In this document: positions 1 through 7,902 of the stretch, one piece after another
How positions within the stretch are numbered: position 1 is the stretch's first letter
Layout of the letters: each line of letters opens with the position of its first letter
NCBI RefSeq assembly: GCF_003429095.1
Contig: NZ_QVTE01000011.1
Location: 1 to 48,875 of the forward strand
Length of the DNA stretch: 48,875 bases
Direction of reading: 5' to 3'
From: Peribacillus saganii
GTDB taxonomy: Bacteria > Bacillota > Bacilli > Bacillales > DSM-1321
The notes under the pieces: generated by a model
Database searches by the model: none
The model's input: the letters and a program-made list of their open reading frames with translations, nothing else
What the model was told of the DNA's origin: nothing
Made by a program: the position numbers and the translations under genes

Positions 1-26
1 CATTAAAACGTTGGCGCTTTGTTTTG

Positions 27-44
27 TTCAGTTTTCAAAGAGCA
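27..44 (-). promoter_or_regulatory. rRNA operon leader boxA-like antitermination site
   Basis: Read on the minus strand this stretch is TGCTCTTTGAAAACTGAA, the boxA-like leader sequence that precedes 16S rRNA genes in Bacilli and binds NusB/NusE. It follows two promoters in the same direction, so an rRNA operon should begin just left of position 1. The rRNA genes are not in the window, so this is inference from the leader. Confidence 0.75.
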
Positions 45-86
45 ATAGCAATTTTACTTGCCGCGTCATTCAGAAGCGACTTTATT

Positions 87-115
87 ATCTTAACAAGTTA
101 AAAAGAACTTGTCAA
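87..115 (-). promoter_or_regulatory. rrn P2-like promoter
   Basis: On the minus strand a perfect -35 TTGACA (110-115) is followed after exactly 17 bp by TAAGAT (87-92). This is a strong sigma-A promoter pointing left toward the boxA leader. Confidence 0.8.
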
Positions 116-169
116 CAGCAACTTTATAATATTTATCACTTGGCTGTCGCAGTTTTAACGGCAAAAATT

Positions 170-198
170 AGTATAACACAACTTTGAAGTGTTCGCAA
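170..198 (-). promoter_or_regulatory. rrn P1-like promoter
   Basis: On the minus strand TTGCGA (193-198), a 17-bp spacer and TATACT (170-175) form a second sigma-A promoter about 80 bp upstream of the first. Tandem P1/P2 promoters are the usual arrangement of Bacillus rRNA operons. Confidence 0.7.
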
Positions 199-324
199 TA
201 AACTTTTAGGATTCACATTGAGAGAATAAAAAACAGAACATTGGCATTCCATACTTCGTAAATCAGAATATACTAGCTTTGGATTTCATATAAATGTATT
301 AACTAAGCGATTGGAGTTGAAGTA

Positions 325-510
325 ATGGATCTTTCCTATTTGGGACTAGTTGTTTCTTTTATTATGTCGCTTTATTTATTCATTGTAGCCTTCATTGAAG
401 CATTGAACATCAGCAATAATGAGGAAGGAAAAGTAAGAGGCGGTACTTTAATAATGAGTTTGACACTTGCCTTTGTGTTCAGCGGCTTTACTTATATCTT
501 CAATTTTTAA
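325..510 (+). CDS. Small two-helix membrane protein of unknown function
   Basis: I do not recognise this 61-residue protein. It has two hydrophobic segments, at about residues 5-27 and 42-60, joined by a short polar loop rich in Asn, Glu and Lys. A GGAG ribosome binding site lies about 8 bp before the ATG. It is followed by a hairpin (529-578) and stands alone between the rRNA promoters and an oppositely oriented transporter gene. Confidence 0.6.
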   Translation: MDLSYLGLVVSFIMSLYLFIVAFIEALNISNNEEGKVRGGTLIMSLTLAFVFSGFTYIFNF

Positions 511-528
511 CAAGATGCAGGGAATTGA

Positions 529-578
529 CCGAGGTTCGAATAGCAGCTGCCAGGCAGTGAATGTTGCCCAAACCTCGG
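529..578. terminator. Hairpin between convergent genes
   Basis: CCGAGGTT (529-536) pairs perfectly with AACCTCGG (571-578) around a 34-nt loop. There is no clear T-run, but it lies between the convergent stops of the small membrane protein and the EamA gene, so a terminator or RNA-stabilising role is plausible. Confidence 0.4.
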
Positions 579-583
579 AATCA

Positions 584-1516
584 TTACCTGGATCCCCTAT
601 ACGATTTGTTGAAAATCGCTTCCCTCATCTTTTTCAAGCCGTTGTTTATCTCTCTCCCCCTCAGAAACAGCAAAATGCCAATTAGCACAATTAATCCTCC
701 CGCTACTTGAGACCAAACAAGCTTTTCTTCTAATATTAAGTACGCCAGTAAAGTCGCACCGACAGGTTCAAACAAAATGACTATGGAAACTGTTGTAGCA
801 CTAATCCATTTGACCACCCAATTAAATATAGAATGTCCCAGGAGAGTCGGAAAAACCGCTAAAAGAAGAAAATAGATCCAGTCATCCAGCGGATAAGGAT
901 AAAGTGGTTCATTATTCACCAGAACATAAACAAATATGGTTGCTGTACTGACACTATAGACGAGAAAAGTATAGGTAATAAGAGAAATGCGTTTCCGGAC
1001 TGTTTGGCCAAATAACAAATATGCTGTGATTAAACCGCAGGCAGCCAATGCCAGAATATCTCCGACTAAAGCTTGACCGCTTATTCTAAAATCTCCCCAG
1101 GATATAATAACGCTACCTATTATTGCGATAATTCCGCTTATAATGGCATTCATTGAAAATCTTTCATGAAAAAACAGATAAGCCCCTGCAAATGCAAATA
1201 AAGGCTGAAGCGTGACCAGTACTGTTGAGCTAGCGATAGAGGTAAATTCAAGCGATTCAAACCACAAAATAAAGTGAAACGCAAGAAATACACCTGAAAC
1301 TATTGTGAATAACCAGTCCCGTTTCTGAATATGTTTCAATTCTCTTCCATACTTTATTAAAAAAACAGGCAGCATCAGTAGGACAGAAAAAAACAAGCGA
1401 TAAAAAGCTATCACGCCGGACGGAGCAGTGGACAATTTAACGAAAATTGCCGAAATTGATACAGAAGCTACACCAATTGCCAGCGCTAGATAAGGATTAA
1501 TGGCAGGCTTTTGCAT
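584..1516 (-). CDS. EamA/DMT family permease
   Basis: A ten-helix drug/metabolite-superfamily transporter with two EamA halves, roughly residues 8-140 and 155-290. Each half carries the typical hydrophobic segments ending in short basic loops. Members export or import small metabolites, and the substrate cannot be read from sequence. An upstream in-frame TTG at 1531 exists, but the GAAAGGAA ribosome binding site fits the ATG at 1516 (product begins MQKPAINPY). The gene is monocistronic, with a divergent MgtC gene upstream. Confidence 0.85.
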   Translation of the reverse strand: MQKPAINPYLALAIGVASVSISAIFVKLSTAPSGVIAFYRLFFSVLLMLPVFLIKYGRELKHIQKRDWLFTIVSGVFLAFHFILWFESLEFTSIASSTVLVTLQPLFAFAGAYLFFHERFSMNAIISGIIAIIGSVIISWGDFRISGQALVGDILALAACGLITAYLLFGQTVRKRISLITYTFLVYSVSTATIFVYVLVNNEPLYPYPLDDWIYFLLLAVFPTLLGHSIFNWVVKWISATTVSIVILFEPVGATLLAYLILEEKLVWSQVAGGLIVLIGILLFLRGREINNGLKKMREAIFNKSYRGSR

Positions 1517-1618
1517 AAATGTTCCTTTCAAAGGCGTATAGCCTTACAGCAGTACACTATCATACCCTTTTATTTAATATTGTTTACTATGAAATTTAAC
1601 AATCAATAAATTTAGTAT

Positions 1619-1634
1619 TATACTAGATAGTATA
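1619..1634. promoter_or_regulatory. Inverted repeat upstream of MgtC gene
   Basis: TATACT (1619-1624) and AGTATA (1629-1634) form a 6-bp perfect inverted repeat with a 4-bp gap, about 80 bp upstream of the MgtC start in the divergent intergenic region. It could be an operator or overlapping -10 elements of divergent promoters. Confidence 0.3.
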
Positions 1635-1712
1635 CTTTTTGGGTATCAATAAAGAAAACATTTTACAACTAGAAGCTGTTTTTTACTTAATATAATCGGA
1701 TGGTGAAATGTG

Positions 1713-2417
1713 ATGGATTGGTTTTTGGATTTTCATTGGGATCTGCAAATTATTATAAAGCTTTGCATTTCAGCTGTGTTGGGGTTAATAATCGGTTTAG
1801 AACGTGAACTTAAACGAAAACCGGTCGGATTGAAAACCAGTCTTGTTATCTCGATTGTCAGTTGTTTATTGACAATTGTTTCAATTGAGTCGGCATACAT
1901 GTTTCCAGGTAGTGATAAGGTGAATATCACGATGGATCCTCTGCGTCTTGCCGCACAAATCGTATCGGGTATTGGTTTTCTGGGGGCAGGCGTTATCCTC
2001 CGCCGTGGAAATGACAGCATATCCGGCCTTACAACTGCTGCGATGATCTGGGGTGCGGCAGGTATCGGAATCGCAGTTGGGGCAGGGTTTTACGTAGAAG
2101 CAATTGCTGGGGTCATTCTTTTAATAATCAGCGTTGAACTCGTGCCTCCTCTTCTTAGCATAATCGGTCCAAAGCAATTGCGGGAAAAGGAGCTGTCATT
2201 AAAGCTGATAATCCAAAATAAACTGGATATCGACAATGTCATAAAGAAAATAAATGACGAAAAGATTTCGATAAAGAATATTAGGATAAAGGATTTAGAG
2301 GACAGCCAAGCGGTTCAGCTAAAAATTATAGTCGACATAAAGCGCGAGACAACTGACGTATATTATGCTGTCTCTAATTTCAAGGAAATAAAAACTGTAG
2401 AGATAGAAAGTCTATAG
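1713..2417 (+). CDS. MgtC/SapB family membrane protein
   Basis: The N-terminal half is a typical MgtC domain with four to five membrane helices. It includes the conserved GLIIGLERE stretch near residue 25 and the GIGFLGAGVILR stretch near residue 90. The C-terminal 75 residues form a soluble ACT-like tail. MgtC-type proteins modulate Mg2+-related physiology and, in pathogens, F-type ATPase, while chromosomal Bacillus members are less defined. GTG (1710) and ATG (1713) are both possible starts; ATG has better spacing from GGTGA. A strong bidirectional hairpin follows. Confidence 0.85.
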   Translation: MDWFLDFHWDLQIIIKLCISAVLGLIIGLERELKRKPVGLKTSLVISIVSCLLTIVSIESAYMFPGSDKVNITMDPLRLAAQIVSGIGFLGAGVILRRGNDSISGLTTAAMIWGAAGIGIAVGAGFYVEAIAGVILLIISVELVPPLLSIIGPKQLREKELSLKLIIQNKLDIDNVIKKINDEKISIKNIRIKDLEDSQAVQLKIIVDIKRETTDVYYAVSNFKEIKTVEIESL

Positions 2418-2436
2418 AAATTTGACATTTCTTCTT

Positions 2437-2471
2437 AAAATAGGAATGAGGCAACTTCTTATTCCTATTTT
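2437..2471. terminator. Terminator after MgtC gene
   Basis: AAAATAGGAAT (2437-2447) pairs perfectly with ATTCCTATTTT (2461-2471), and T-rich sequence follows. It separates the MgtC gene from the tRNA promoter. Confidence 0.8.
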
Positions 2472-2493
2472 ATAAATTTTTTCGCAAAAATGA

Positions 2494-2521
2494 TTGACTT
2501 TTATCAAGAAATCGTTAAAAT
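2494..2521 (+). promoter_or_regulatory. tRNA-Ala promoter
   Basis: TTGACT (2494-2499), a 16-bp spacer and TAAAAT (2516-2521) lie 19 bp upstream of the mature tRNA-Ala 5' end. Confidence 0.6.
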
Positions 2522-2540
2522 AATATTTGTACCTCAACTC

Positions 2541-2613
2541 GGGGGCTTAGCTCAGCTGGGAGAGCGTTTGGCTGGCAGCCAAAAGGTCAGCGGTTCGATC
2601 CCGCTAGTCTCCA
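2541..2613 (+). tRNA. tRNA-Ala (anticodon GGC)
   Basis: A full cloverleaf can be drawn. The acceptor arm pairs GGGGGCT with AGTCTCC (two G-T wobbles). The D arm is GCTC/GAGC. The anticodon stem TTTGG/CCAAA encloses loop CTGGCAG with anticodon GGC. The T arm is AGCGG/CCGCT with loop TTCGATC. The discriminator is A and the CCA tail is not encoded. The 3' 43 bases are duplicated at 8565, showing that the gene served as an integration site. The sequence right after it, including the terminator, was probably brought by the element. Confidence 0.95.
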
Positions 2614-2614
2614 T
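2571..2614 (+). repeat. Left attachment site (44-bp direct repeat, inside tRNA-Ala)
   Basis: These 44 bases, from the anticodon loop to one base past the tRNA, are repeated without mismatch at 8565-8608. Such a tRNA 3'-end duplication is the signature of site-specific integration by a tyrosine recombinase. A recombinase remnant lies about 90 bp away. Confidence 0.92.
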
Positions 2615-2620
2615 CTATGT

Positions 2621-2645
2621 AGAACCCTTGTCCAGCAAGGGTTCT
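2621..2645 (+). terminator. Terminator after tRNA-Ala
   Basis: AGAACCCTTG (2621-2630) pairs perfectly with CAAGGGTTCT (2636-2645), followed by TTTCTTTTA. By its position right of the left attachment site it belongs to the integrated element. Confidence 0.85.
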
Positions 2646-2701
2646 TTTCTTTTATACCTCCTTCTTTTACTCCTCAAAAGGCAGAAATCATTCACAAACA
2701 T

Positions 2702-3028
2702 TCACATTTGACCAGGATCATTCATGTTCTTTTTGTATCTTTCCATCTCATTTCCCAACTTCTGGAGGGCTTCCTGGTCCGCATTTGGCCAAAGGTGAGC
2801 GTAATACCGCAATGTTGTCTCCACATCCTTACGGCCTAATCGGGCCATTACTACTTTTAGATGCGCACCATTTCGAATCATTAGACTTGCGTGTGCATGC
2901 CGTAAATCATGAAAGGTATTCTCCGTACATTTGCTTTTTGTATTAGCCAATAAAGCTGTCTTCTCACATTGGAAGAATTGAGGAATTCTCCTGTCAGGTT
3001 CGGGAATTGCGGAAGAGTCTAGAAACAA
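2702..3028 (-). pseudogene. Truncated tyrosine recombinase (phage-type integrase), C-terminal part
   Basis: Only the C-terminal catalytic end remains, about 75 recognisable residues against 370-400 in a full integrase. The HxxR box is seen as TFHDLRHAHAS and the tyrosine region as TTLRYYAHL. The stretch usually written LGHxxIxTT reads LGRKDVETT, so the third catalytic His position carries Arg. The N-terminal DNA-binding domains and the first catalytic Arg are missing. The first 30 or so residues of the open frame do not look like integrase. It probably served insertion at the adjacent tRNA-Ala and is now inactive. Confidence 0.85.
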
Positions 3029-3029
3029 T

Positions 3030-3353
3030 TAAAGACTTATCCAAAACAAATAGTAAGAGATTAATTAATATCCAATTTACCTGATAAATAAACGTAAGAA
3101 GACATTTTTAATCGGGATTGAAAAAGTGTTACAGATGGCCGGTTTTACAACCTATGATCTTTCTGCAGCCCAACTTTTGCAGCCTTACGTGAAAGAGAAC
3201 ATAGACGGGATTGTTGAAAATTTTTATTCCAACTTAGCCCATGAACCGAGCTTGACGAAAATCATTGAAGATCACAGCTCGGTAGATCGCCTGAAAAGAC
3301 ACTTACTCGTCTACCGGGTCGTATTTACAGAGAAGAAAGCGATTCTTTCTTAA
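3030..3353 (+). pseudogene. HemAT-like globin-coupled sensor, N-terminal fragment
   Basis: The open frame from 3126 (75 residues) matches the start of the globin domain of the Bacillus oxygen-sensing chemoreceptor HemAT, as remembered. Shared elements include QPYVKENI, YSNLAHEPSL and DHSSVDRLKRHL. Upstream, another frame (NIQFT, up to about 3082) resembles the preceding HemAT segment, so at least one frameshift lies near 3085. After DRLKRHL the similarity is lost and a stop follows. The heme-binding His region and the whole signalling domain are absent, so this is a dead fragment. Confidence 0.65.
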
Positions 3354-3407
3354 TCTGAGCAAGAACGCGATAATTACATGAGTATAGGCCCCTCGCTTTT
3401 TTTAATA

Positions 3408-3791
3408 TTATTGCTTTTTAGGTTTCTTATTTAAAATAAAGCGTAGTTCGTTGATATCATCATTAGATAGGGTATCTTCCTGAATGAATTGGACAAGCAT
3501 GGATTTCAGGGTACCTCCATAGATACGCTTGATAAATGATTCGGTCTCGGCGCGCTGGCACTCATCCTGTGTATAGAGCGGGTAAAAGGTGTAAACTCTT
3601 AGACTTTTATTGACACCTACTACATTTTTTTGAACCAATCGATCGAGAAGCGTGCGTATAGTTTTCGGCTTCCAATCAGTACTCTCCTGTAAGGAATATA
3701 TGATGTCATTCGCAGTTTGAGGGGCTTTATCCCAAAGCACGTTCATGATTTCCCATTCTGATTCTGATATACTAGGAATGTTTTTCTCCAT
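3408..3791 (-). CDS. blaI: BlaI/MecI-type beta-lactamase repressor
   Basis: A winged-helix repressor of the BlaI/MecI/CopY family with normal length (127 residues). The N-terminal 75 residues form the winged helix (SESEWEIMNVLW, then TIRTLLDRLVQKNVV in the recognition region), and the rest is the dimerisation helix pair. BlaI dimers bind TACA-N2-TGTA operators and are cleaved after BlaR1 activation. The ATG at 3791 has GGAGGGG upstream, while the ATG at 3806 has none. Its start overlaps the blaR1 stop by 20 bp, suggesting translational coupling. Three matching operators lie at 5689-5734. Confidence 0.92.
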   Translation of the reverse strand: MEKNIPSISESEWEIMNVLWDKAPQTANDIIYSLQESTDWKPKTIRTLLDRLVQKNVVGVNKSLRVYTFYPLYTQDECQRAETESFIKRIYGGTLKSMLVQFIQEDTLSNDDINELRFILNKKPKKQ

Positions 3792-5592
3792 ATTTCTCCC
3801 CTCCATTTTGTTTATAGATTCCTAAATCTTTTAAAATTGATAAAGTAATTTCTACCGCCTTGCTTCCAGATGTATCATCTTCATTTTGTATATTGGTAGC
3901 AAAGAAATAAGTGTTGTTCTTCGTCTCTACATACCCGATAAACCAACCATTGATGTTTTTACCATTCACTGTTCCTGTACCTGTTTTTCCTGATAGGCGA
4001 GCTTCTTTATTCTTTTCTAATATTAGTGCTTCCTTCACAGCTCGGGTATGCATTTCCTTATATCCCAATTGATTGTTATAAAAGGCTTGCAGCAGTTGGA
4101 CTTGCTCGACTGGAGAAATTTTTAATGAGGATTCGTGCCAGAAATCACCGAACCCTCCAGATACATCGGAATTTCCATAGTTTATGTCTTGTAGATTGGA
4201 TTGTATTTTTTCATATCCTGTTCTACGATCTAATTCTTGAAAATACCAGTTAACAGATTTTTGTAAAGCAGATGATACATCCTGATCCATATTCCAAGCT
4301 GCAAAGGGTTGCTCTGTCCCATCCCATGAAAGGGTGGATTCTTCAGGTGATATCACATTTGATTCTAGTGCAAATAAGGCACTATAGATTTTGTATGTGG
4401 AATCAGGTGATACCCGCAACGTACTTTTCTCTTCATTATAAATGCGATATTGCTGTCCACTATGATCATATAAAATAAAGCTTCCTTCATACCCTTTAAA
4501 GAATTGATGCAAATCCTCATAAACTGTTCCGTCATTATTAAAATAGTATCGGTTGTTTTCCGGCGCAAATGCGGAAACGAAAGGTAATTGGATTGTCAAA
4601 ATGATACTGGCCAACACATAAATAAAGATGCTTTTTCTTATTGATTTCTTTGCGGAATGCTTATAGGAAGAAATTTGTTCAATTCGTTTTTTGATTTGAA
4701 GCTTCGAACCGTTTAATTGTGTCACTGACTGTAGCTTACTTGACCGTTTCGAAAGATCCACAAAATTAATGATTGTATTTCCATATTCACTAAAGGAATT
4801 TTCATCTAGTAACTGTAAAACAGATGTATCACATGCGATTTCCCTATCTAATCTCATTTCTCTAAAAGCAAACCAGACAAGGGGATTAAACCAATAAATG
4901 ATTTGATAAAACAATATCACGTAATTTGTCAGCAGATCCTTGTTTTTATAGTGATTCAATTCATGAAGAAAGATATACTCGTAATTTTTCAAGCTAACCC
5001 AGTTTTCATGCTGAGAAGGTAAGACGATATATGTTTTAAAAAGTCCGAATATCATTGGAGATTGGACTCTTTTTGAAATAACAATCTTTATTGATTTTTT
5101 AATCTGTAGTCTTTTCTTGCATTCTTCGAAAAGCACGAGTACTTCTTGATTGGAAAACGCAGTAGAATAATTCTTTATCCTTCTTAGTGTGAGCCATCCA
5201 CGAACCATAATAAAGGTAAATAAAAGCACCCCTGACATCCATAAAGCCATCACTCCCATATTAAGTAAGGACAGGTCCGGCCGATTGACCGATACAGAAA
5301 AGTCTTGTATCAGATGTAGGCCCTGCATCATATTCGTTTCGGTTAATTCCATATTAGATCTGGGTGCATCAGTCAGATATATATCCCCACCGCTATAGAA
5401 AGAACTAAAATTATTTAAATGAGTAGGTATGAATGGAAGTGCTAAAGCCATAAAAAGAAACATCCACAAATGATAGTGCCATTTTGCTGTTAGTTGTCTT
5501 CCAAACCATTTTCGTATAAGTAGAATAACTGAAATAGAAAATGAAGACACCAATAGACCTATTATGAAATGAGTTAAAAACATGTCCTTCAA
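3772..5592 (-). CDS. blaR1: BlaR1-type beta-lactam sensor/transducer (M56 metalloprotease)
   Basis: A membrane antirepressor of usual length (about 600 residues). Transmembrane helices lie near residues 5-30, 45-60, 115-135 and 325-345. The cytoplasmic M56 protease has zinc motif HELNH at about 210. The extracellular penicillin-binding sensor has the acylation motif STYK at about 398, YGN at about 472 and KTG at about 536. Beta-lactam acylation activates proteolysis and relieves BlaI repression. All catalytic motifs are intact. The start is uncertain: TTG at 5592 is 6 bp from GGGAG, while ATG at 5583 is better placed by family alignment but far from a Shine-Dalgarno. It is divergent from bla. 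Confidence 0.92.
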   Translation of the reverse strand: MKDMFLTHFIIGLLVSSFSISVILLIRKWFGRQLTAKWHYHLWMFLFMALALPFIPTHLNNFSSFYSGGDIYLTDAPRSNMELTETNMMQGLHLIQDFSVSVNRPDLSLLNMGVMALWMSGVLLFTFIMVRGWLTLRRIKNYSTAFSNQEVLVLFEECKKRLQIKKSIKIVISKRVQSPMIFGLFKTYIVLPSQHENWVSLKNYEYIFLHELNHYKNKDLLTNYVILFYQIIYWFNPLVWFAFREMRLDREIACDTSVLQLLDENSFSEYGNTIINFVDLSKRSSKLQSVTQLNGSKLQIKKRIEQISSYKHSAKKSIRKSIFIYVLASIILTIQLPFVSAFAPENNRYYFNNDGTVYEDLHQFFKGYEGSFILYDHSGQQYRIYNEEKSTLRVSPDSTYKIYSALFALESNVISPEESTLSWDGTEQPFAAWNMDQDVSSALQKSVNWYFQELDRRTGYEKIQSNLQDINYGNSDVSGGFGDFWHESSLKISPVEQVQLLQAFYNNQLGYKEMHTRAVKEALILEKNKEARLSGKTGTGTVNGKNINGWFIGYVETKNNTYFFATNIQNEDDTSGSKAVEITLSILKDLGIYKQNGGEKYGEKHS

Positions 5593-5673
5593 AACCAACT
5601 CCCTTGATTATTAATTTAATTAAAACTGGTGTATAGCAAATTTATAGTAGCTTGAAGGTGAAAAAATAAAGAA

Positions 5674-5702
5674 TTGACTTTAGTTGATTACATATGTAAT
5701 AC
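5674..5702 (+). promoter_or_regulatory. bla promoter
   Basis: TTGACT (5674-5679), a 17-bp spacer and TAATAC (5697-5702) give a good sigma-A promoter. Its -10 element overlaps the first BlaI-type operator, so bound repressor should block RNA polymerase. Confidence 0.75.
5689..5698. promoter_or_regulatory. BlaI operator 1
   Basis: TACATATGTA is a perfect palindrome of the TACA-N2-TGTA type bound by BlaI/MecI, inside the bla promoter. Confidence 0.8.
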
Positions 5703-5707
5703 TTTAC

Positions 5708-5717
5708 TACAGATGTA
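5708..5717. promoter_or_regulatory. BlaI operator 2
   Basis: TACAGATGTA matches the TACA-N2-TGTA half-site pattern, 19 bp after operator 1 (start to start). Confidence 0.75.
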
Positions 5718-5724
5718 ATCAGAC

Positions 5725-5734
5725 TACAAATGTA
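5725..5734. promoter_or_regulatory. BlaI operator 3
   Basis: TACAAATGTA matches the same half-site pattern, 17 bp after operator 2. On the minus strand operators 2 and 3 could cover a blaR1 promoter (TTGTAG, 17 bp, TAAAGT), but that promoter is weak by eye. Confidence 0.75.
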
Positions 5735-5815
5735 ATCTTTTAAAATTCCTTGCATAAGGTTGTTTTAACAGCTCTTACATAAGAGTCTAATCATATAATT
5801 AGGAGGTTTTACATC

Positions 5816-6760
5816 ATGAACAAAAAATGGTTTTATCAAATACTAGCACCGATAGGCTTCGTGCTTATGGTTGCAGGCTGCTCAGATGAGAAAAAACAGG
5901 TTGTACAACGATCAGAAACAATACATACGGGGGAAACTAACCAAACGTCAGAAAATATAACGGTTAAAGAAATTACAATGGAAAAATTTGAACAACTTGA
6001 GAAGCAATATGACGCGAGGCTTGGGGTCTATGCCATTGATACAGGAACAAAAGAAACCGTGGCATTTCGTGAGGATGAACGATTTGCGTATACATCTACA
6101 TCCAAAGCCCTAGCCGCAGCAGTTTTATTAAAGCAAAATCCCATATCAGTGCTTGAGGAAATAAGGACATTCACCAATGAAGATATTGTTACCTATTCAC
6201 CGATTACAGAAGCCTTTGTGAACAAAGGGATGAGTCTAGGAAAGATAGCTGAAGCAGCGATGCAGTTTAGTGATAATACAGCAGGAAATCTTCTGTTCGA
6301 AGAATTAGGCGGTCCAGATGGATTTGAAAAAGCGTTACGAGAAAGTGGCGATACTATCACAATGGCTGACCGTATTGAACCAGATTTGAACGAAGCTATT
6401 CCTGGAGATTCACGGGATACAAGTACCCCTAAAGCACTTGCAATTAACCTCGAGGTGTTTGGAATTAGTGAGTACCTTCCTGCCGATAAGCAAGAAATTT
6501 TCACACATTGGCTAAAAGGGAATACTACAGGTGATTCCCTCATTCGAGCTGGTGTTCCAGAAGGTTGGGAGGTTGGAGATAAGAGCGGAGCCGGCGGCTA
6601 TGGAACTAGAAATGATATAGGAATTGTGTGGCCACCAAATCGAGAACCGATTATTATTGCGATCATGTCAAGTCGCAATGAAGAGAATGCAAGCTTTAAT
6701 GATGAACTCATCGCAAAGGCTACAAAAGTGATTACTCAGGCGTTTTCTAACAATAAATAG
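5816..6760 (+). CDS. bla: Class A beta-lactamase (penicillinase), lipoprotein form
   Basis: A serine beta-lactamase hydrolysing penicillin-type rings. A signal peptide ends in lipobox VAGC (Cys22), so it should be membrane-anchored. The catalytic motifs are complete: STSK with Ser94 and Lys97, SDN at 152-154, the omega-loop motif EPDLN at 188-192 (Glu188 deacylating) and KSG at 256-258 in place of the commoner KTG. The length of 314 is normal. An AGGAGG ribosome binding site precedes the ATG. It is divergent from blaR1-blaI and is expected to be induced by beta-lactams through the operators at 5689-5734. Spectrum cannot be judged from sequence. Confidence 0.95.
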   Translation: MNKKWFYQILAPIGFVLMVAGCSDEKKQVVQRSETIHTGETNQTSENITVKEITMEKFEQLEKQYDARLGVYAIDTGTKETVAFREDERFAYTSTSKALAAAVLLKQNPISVLEEIRTFTNEDIVTYSPITEAFVNKGMSLGKIAEAAMQFSDNTAGNLLFEELGGPDGFEKALRESGDTITMADRIEPDLNEAIPGDSRDTSTPKALAINLEVFGISEYLPADKQEIFTHWLKGNTTGDSLIRAGVPEGWEVGDKSGAGGYGTRNDIGIVWPPNREPIIIAIMSSRNEENASFNDELIAKATKVITQAFSNNK

Positions 6761-7225
6761 ATTAACATTTTAGAGAAAGAGTACGACTCTTGGGGTAAAG
6801 ATCGTTTTTTACTACAAAAAAATTTGTGAAATAATATACTGAAACTAAAGGGTGCGATTCTTCAATAATGAGGGATCGCTTTTTCTATATTCAAGTAACG
6901 GGCACATTCCTTTCTTTATAGAGGGAGTTTAGTTCAATATGCAATAGAAGAGAAGGTGCTTGTTGAACTACCATGTAAATCACTCCTACTATTGAGGGGG
7001 AAACAAAAAAAGGTTTCTACCCAAAGAAATCACAGCCGAATTCTCGAATTTAAGGGAATATCTTCCTGAATAATATGAACATTTCAGAAAGTGCAGTCAT
7101 GTGTACCTATCGATGGTATATTTGGGTAAATGACTGTTTGTGGAAATATATTTTTTATTCCGATATTCAATTGTCTTCAAGTTTGTTTTGTAGTGTTACA
7201 ATATATTTAAAAAGGAGACCATAAT
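6761..7225. other. Gap with bla terminator, otherwise without a gene
   Basis: A hairpin GCGATTC (6854-6860) with GGATCGC (6873-6879) followed by TTTTTC probably ends the bla transcript. An inverted repeat TAGTTCAA/TTGAACTA sits at 6930-6970. No convincing coding sequence is seen. The last 40 bp hold the ribosome binding site of the next gene. Confidence 0.5.
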
Positions 7226-7783
7226 GTGGAATATAATTTAAAATTATCCAATGGAGAACATATATTTTATCCCTTTGAACAAATTGACCATTATATAAAG
7301 AATGCTGTCTCTTTTATAGTCTCCGGTATTAAACAAGGAGACCATATAATATTAATCGAAAACGAAAGCATCTCCGTAAGGATATTTAATAAAATTAGAT
7401 TAGTGCTTACTGCTGAAGAATTGTCTAACGCACACTATATAGACAACTTTGTTTTCTACTGTCAACACGGGGATTTTCATACGCCAACGATTGTAGCGCA
7501 TTTTGAGGAATTGTTAAAACCGTTCCTTAATGAAAATTTAACGATTCGAACATGGGCTCATGTAGAATGGGGGCATCAGTTAGAAATAGAACAAAAAATA
7601 AATCAATTTGAAAAAATAGCAAATAAAAGCGTAAATGAAATGGGGTTACTATCAGTTTGCGCATATGATACAGCAACAATAACTGAATTTATAATGCAAA
7701 ATTTAATGAAAAGCCATGAATTCATCATGACAGACACTGAACTTCGACCTTCCGCTTATTACATCAGAACAATTATAGTATAG
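7226..7783 (+). CDS. MEDS-domain protein
   Basis: The 185-residue protein looks like a single MEDS domain, a RecA/KaiC-fold sensory domain first described in DcmR of methylotrophs and methanogens. Supporting features are the N-terminal HIFYPFEQIDHYIKNAVSFI region, the central strand GDHIILIENES and TIRTWAHVEWG. It has no DNA-binding or kinase domain of its own, so it may be a ligand sensor or adaptor. The start is GTG at 7226 after AAAGGAGA; an overlapping ATG at 7224 would stop after five codons. It lies inside the tRNA-Ala element and a small hairpin at 7838-7852 follows. Confidence 0.65.
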   Translation: MEYNLKLSNGEHIFYPFEQIDHYIKNAVSFIVSGIKQGDHIILIENESISVRIFNKIRLVLTAEELSNAHYIDNFVFYCQHGDFHTPTIVAHFEELLKPFLNENLTIRTWAHVEWGHQLEIEQKINQFEKIANKSVNEMGLLSVCAYDTATITEFIMQNLMKSHEFIMTDTELRPSAYYIRTIIV

Positions 7784-7837
7784 TTGCTATGGTTAGTTTT
7801 GTTCTCACCTAATTCATTTTGATATTTGAAACTGACT

Positions 7838-7858
7838 GCCATGAACGGTGGCTTTTTT
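7838..7858 (+). terminator. Terminator after MEDS gene
   Basis: GCCAT (7838-7842) pairs with GTGGC (7848-7852, one G-T) and is followed by TTTTTT. Confidence 0.5.
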
Positions 7859-7902
7859 CTTGTTGAAGTAAAGGGGCAGGCTAGTTTAATGAACTAAGAC
7901 AG

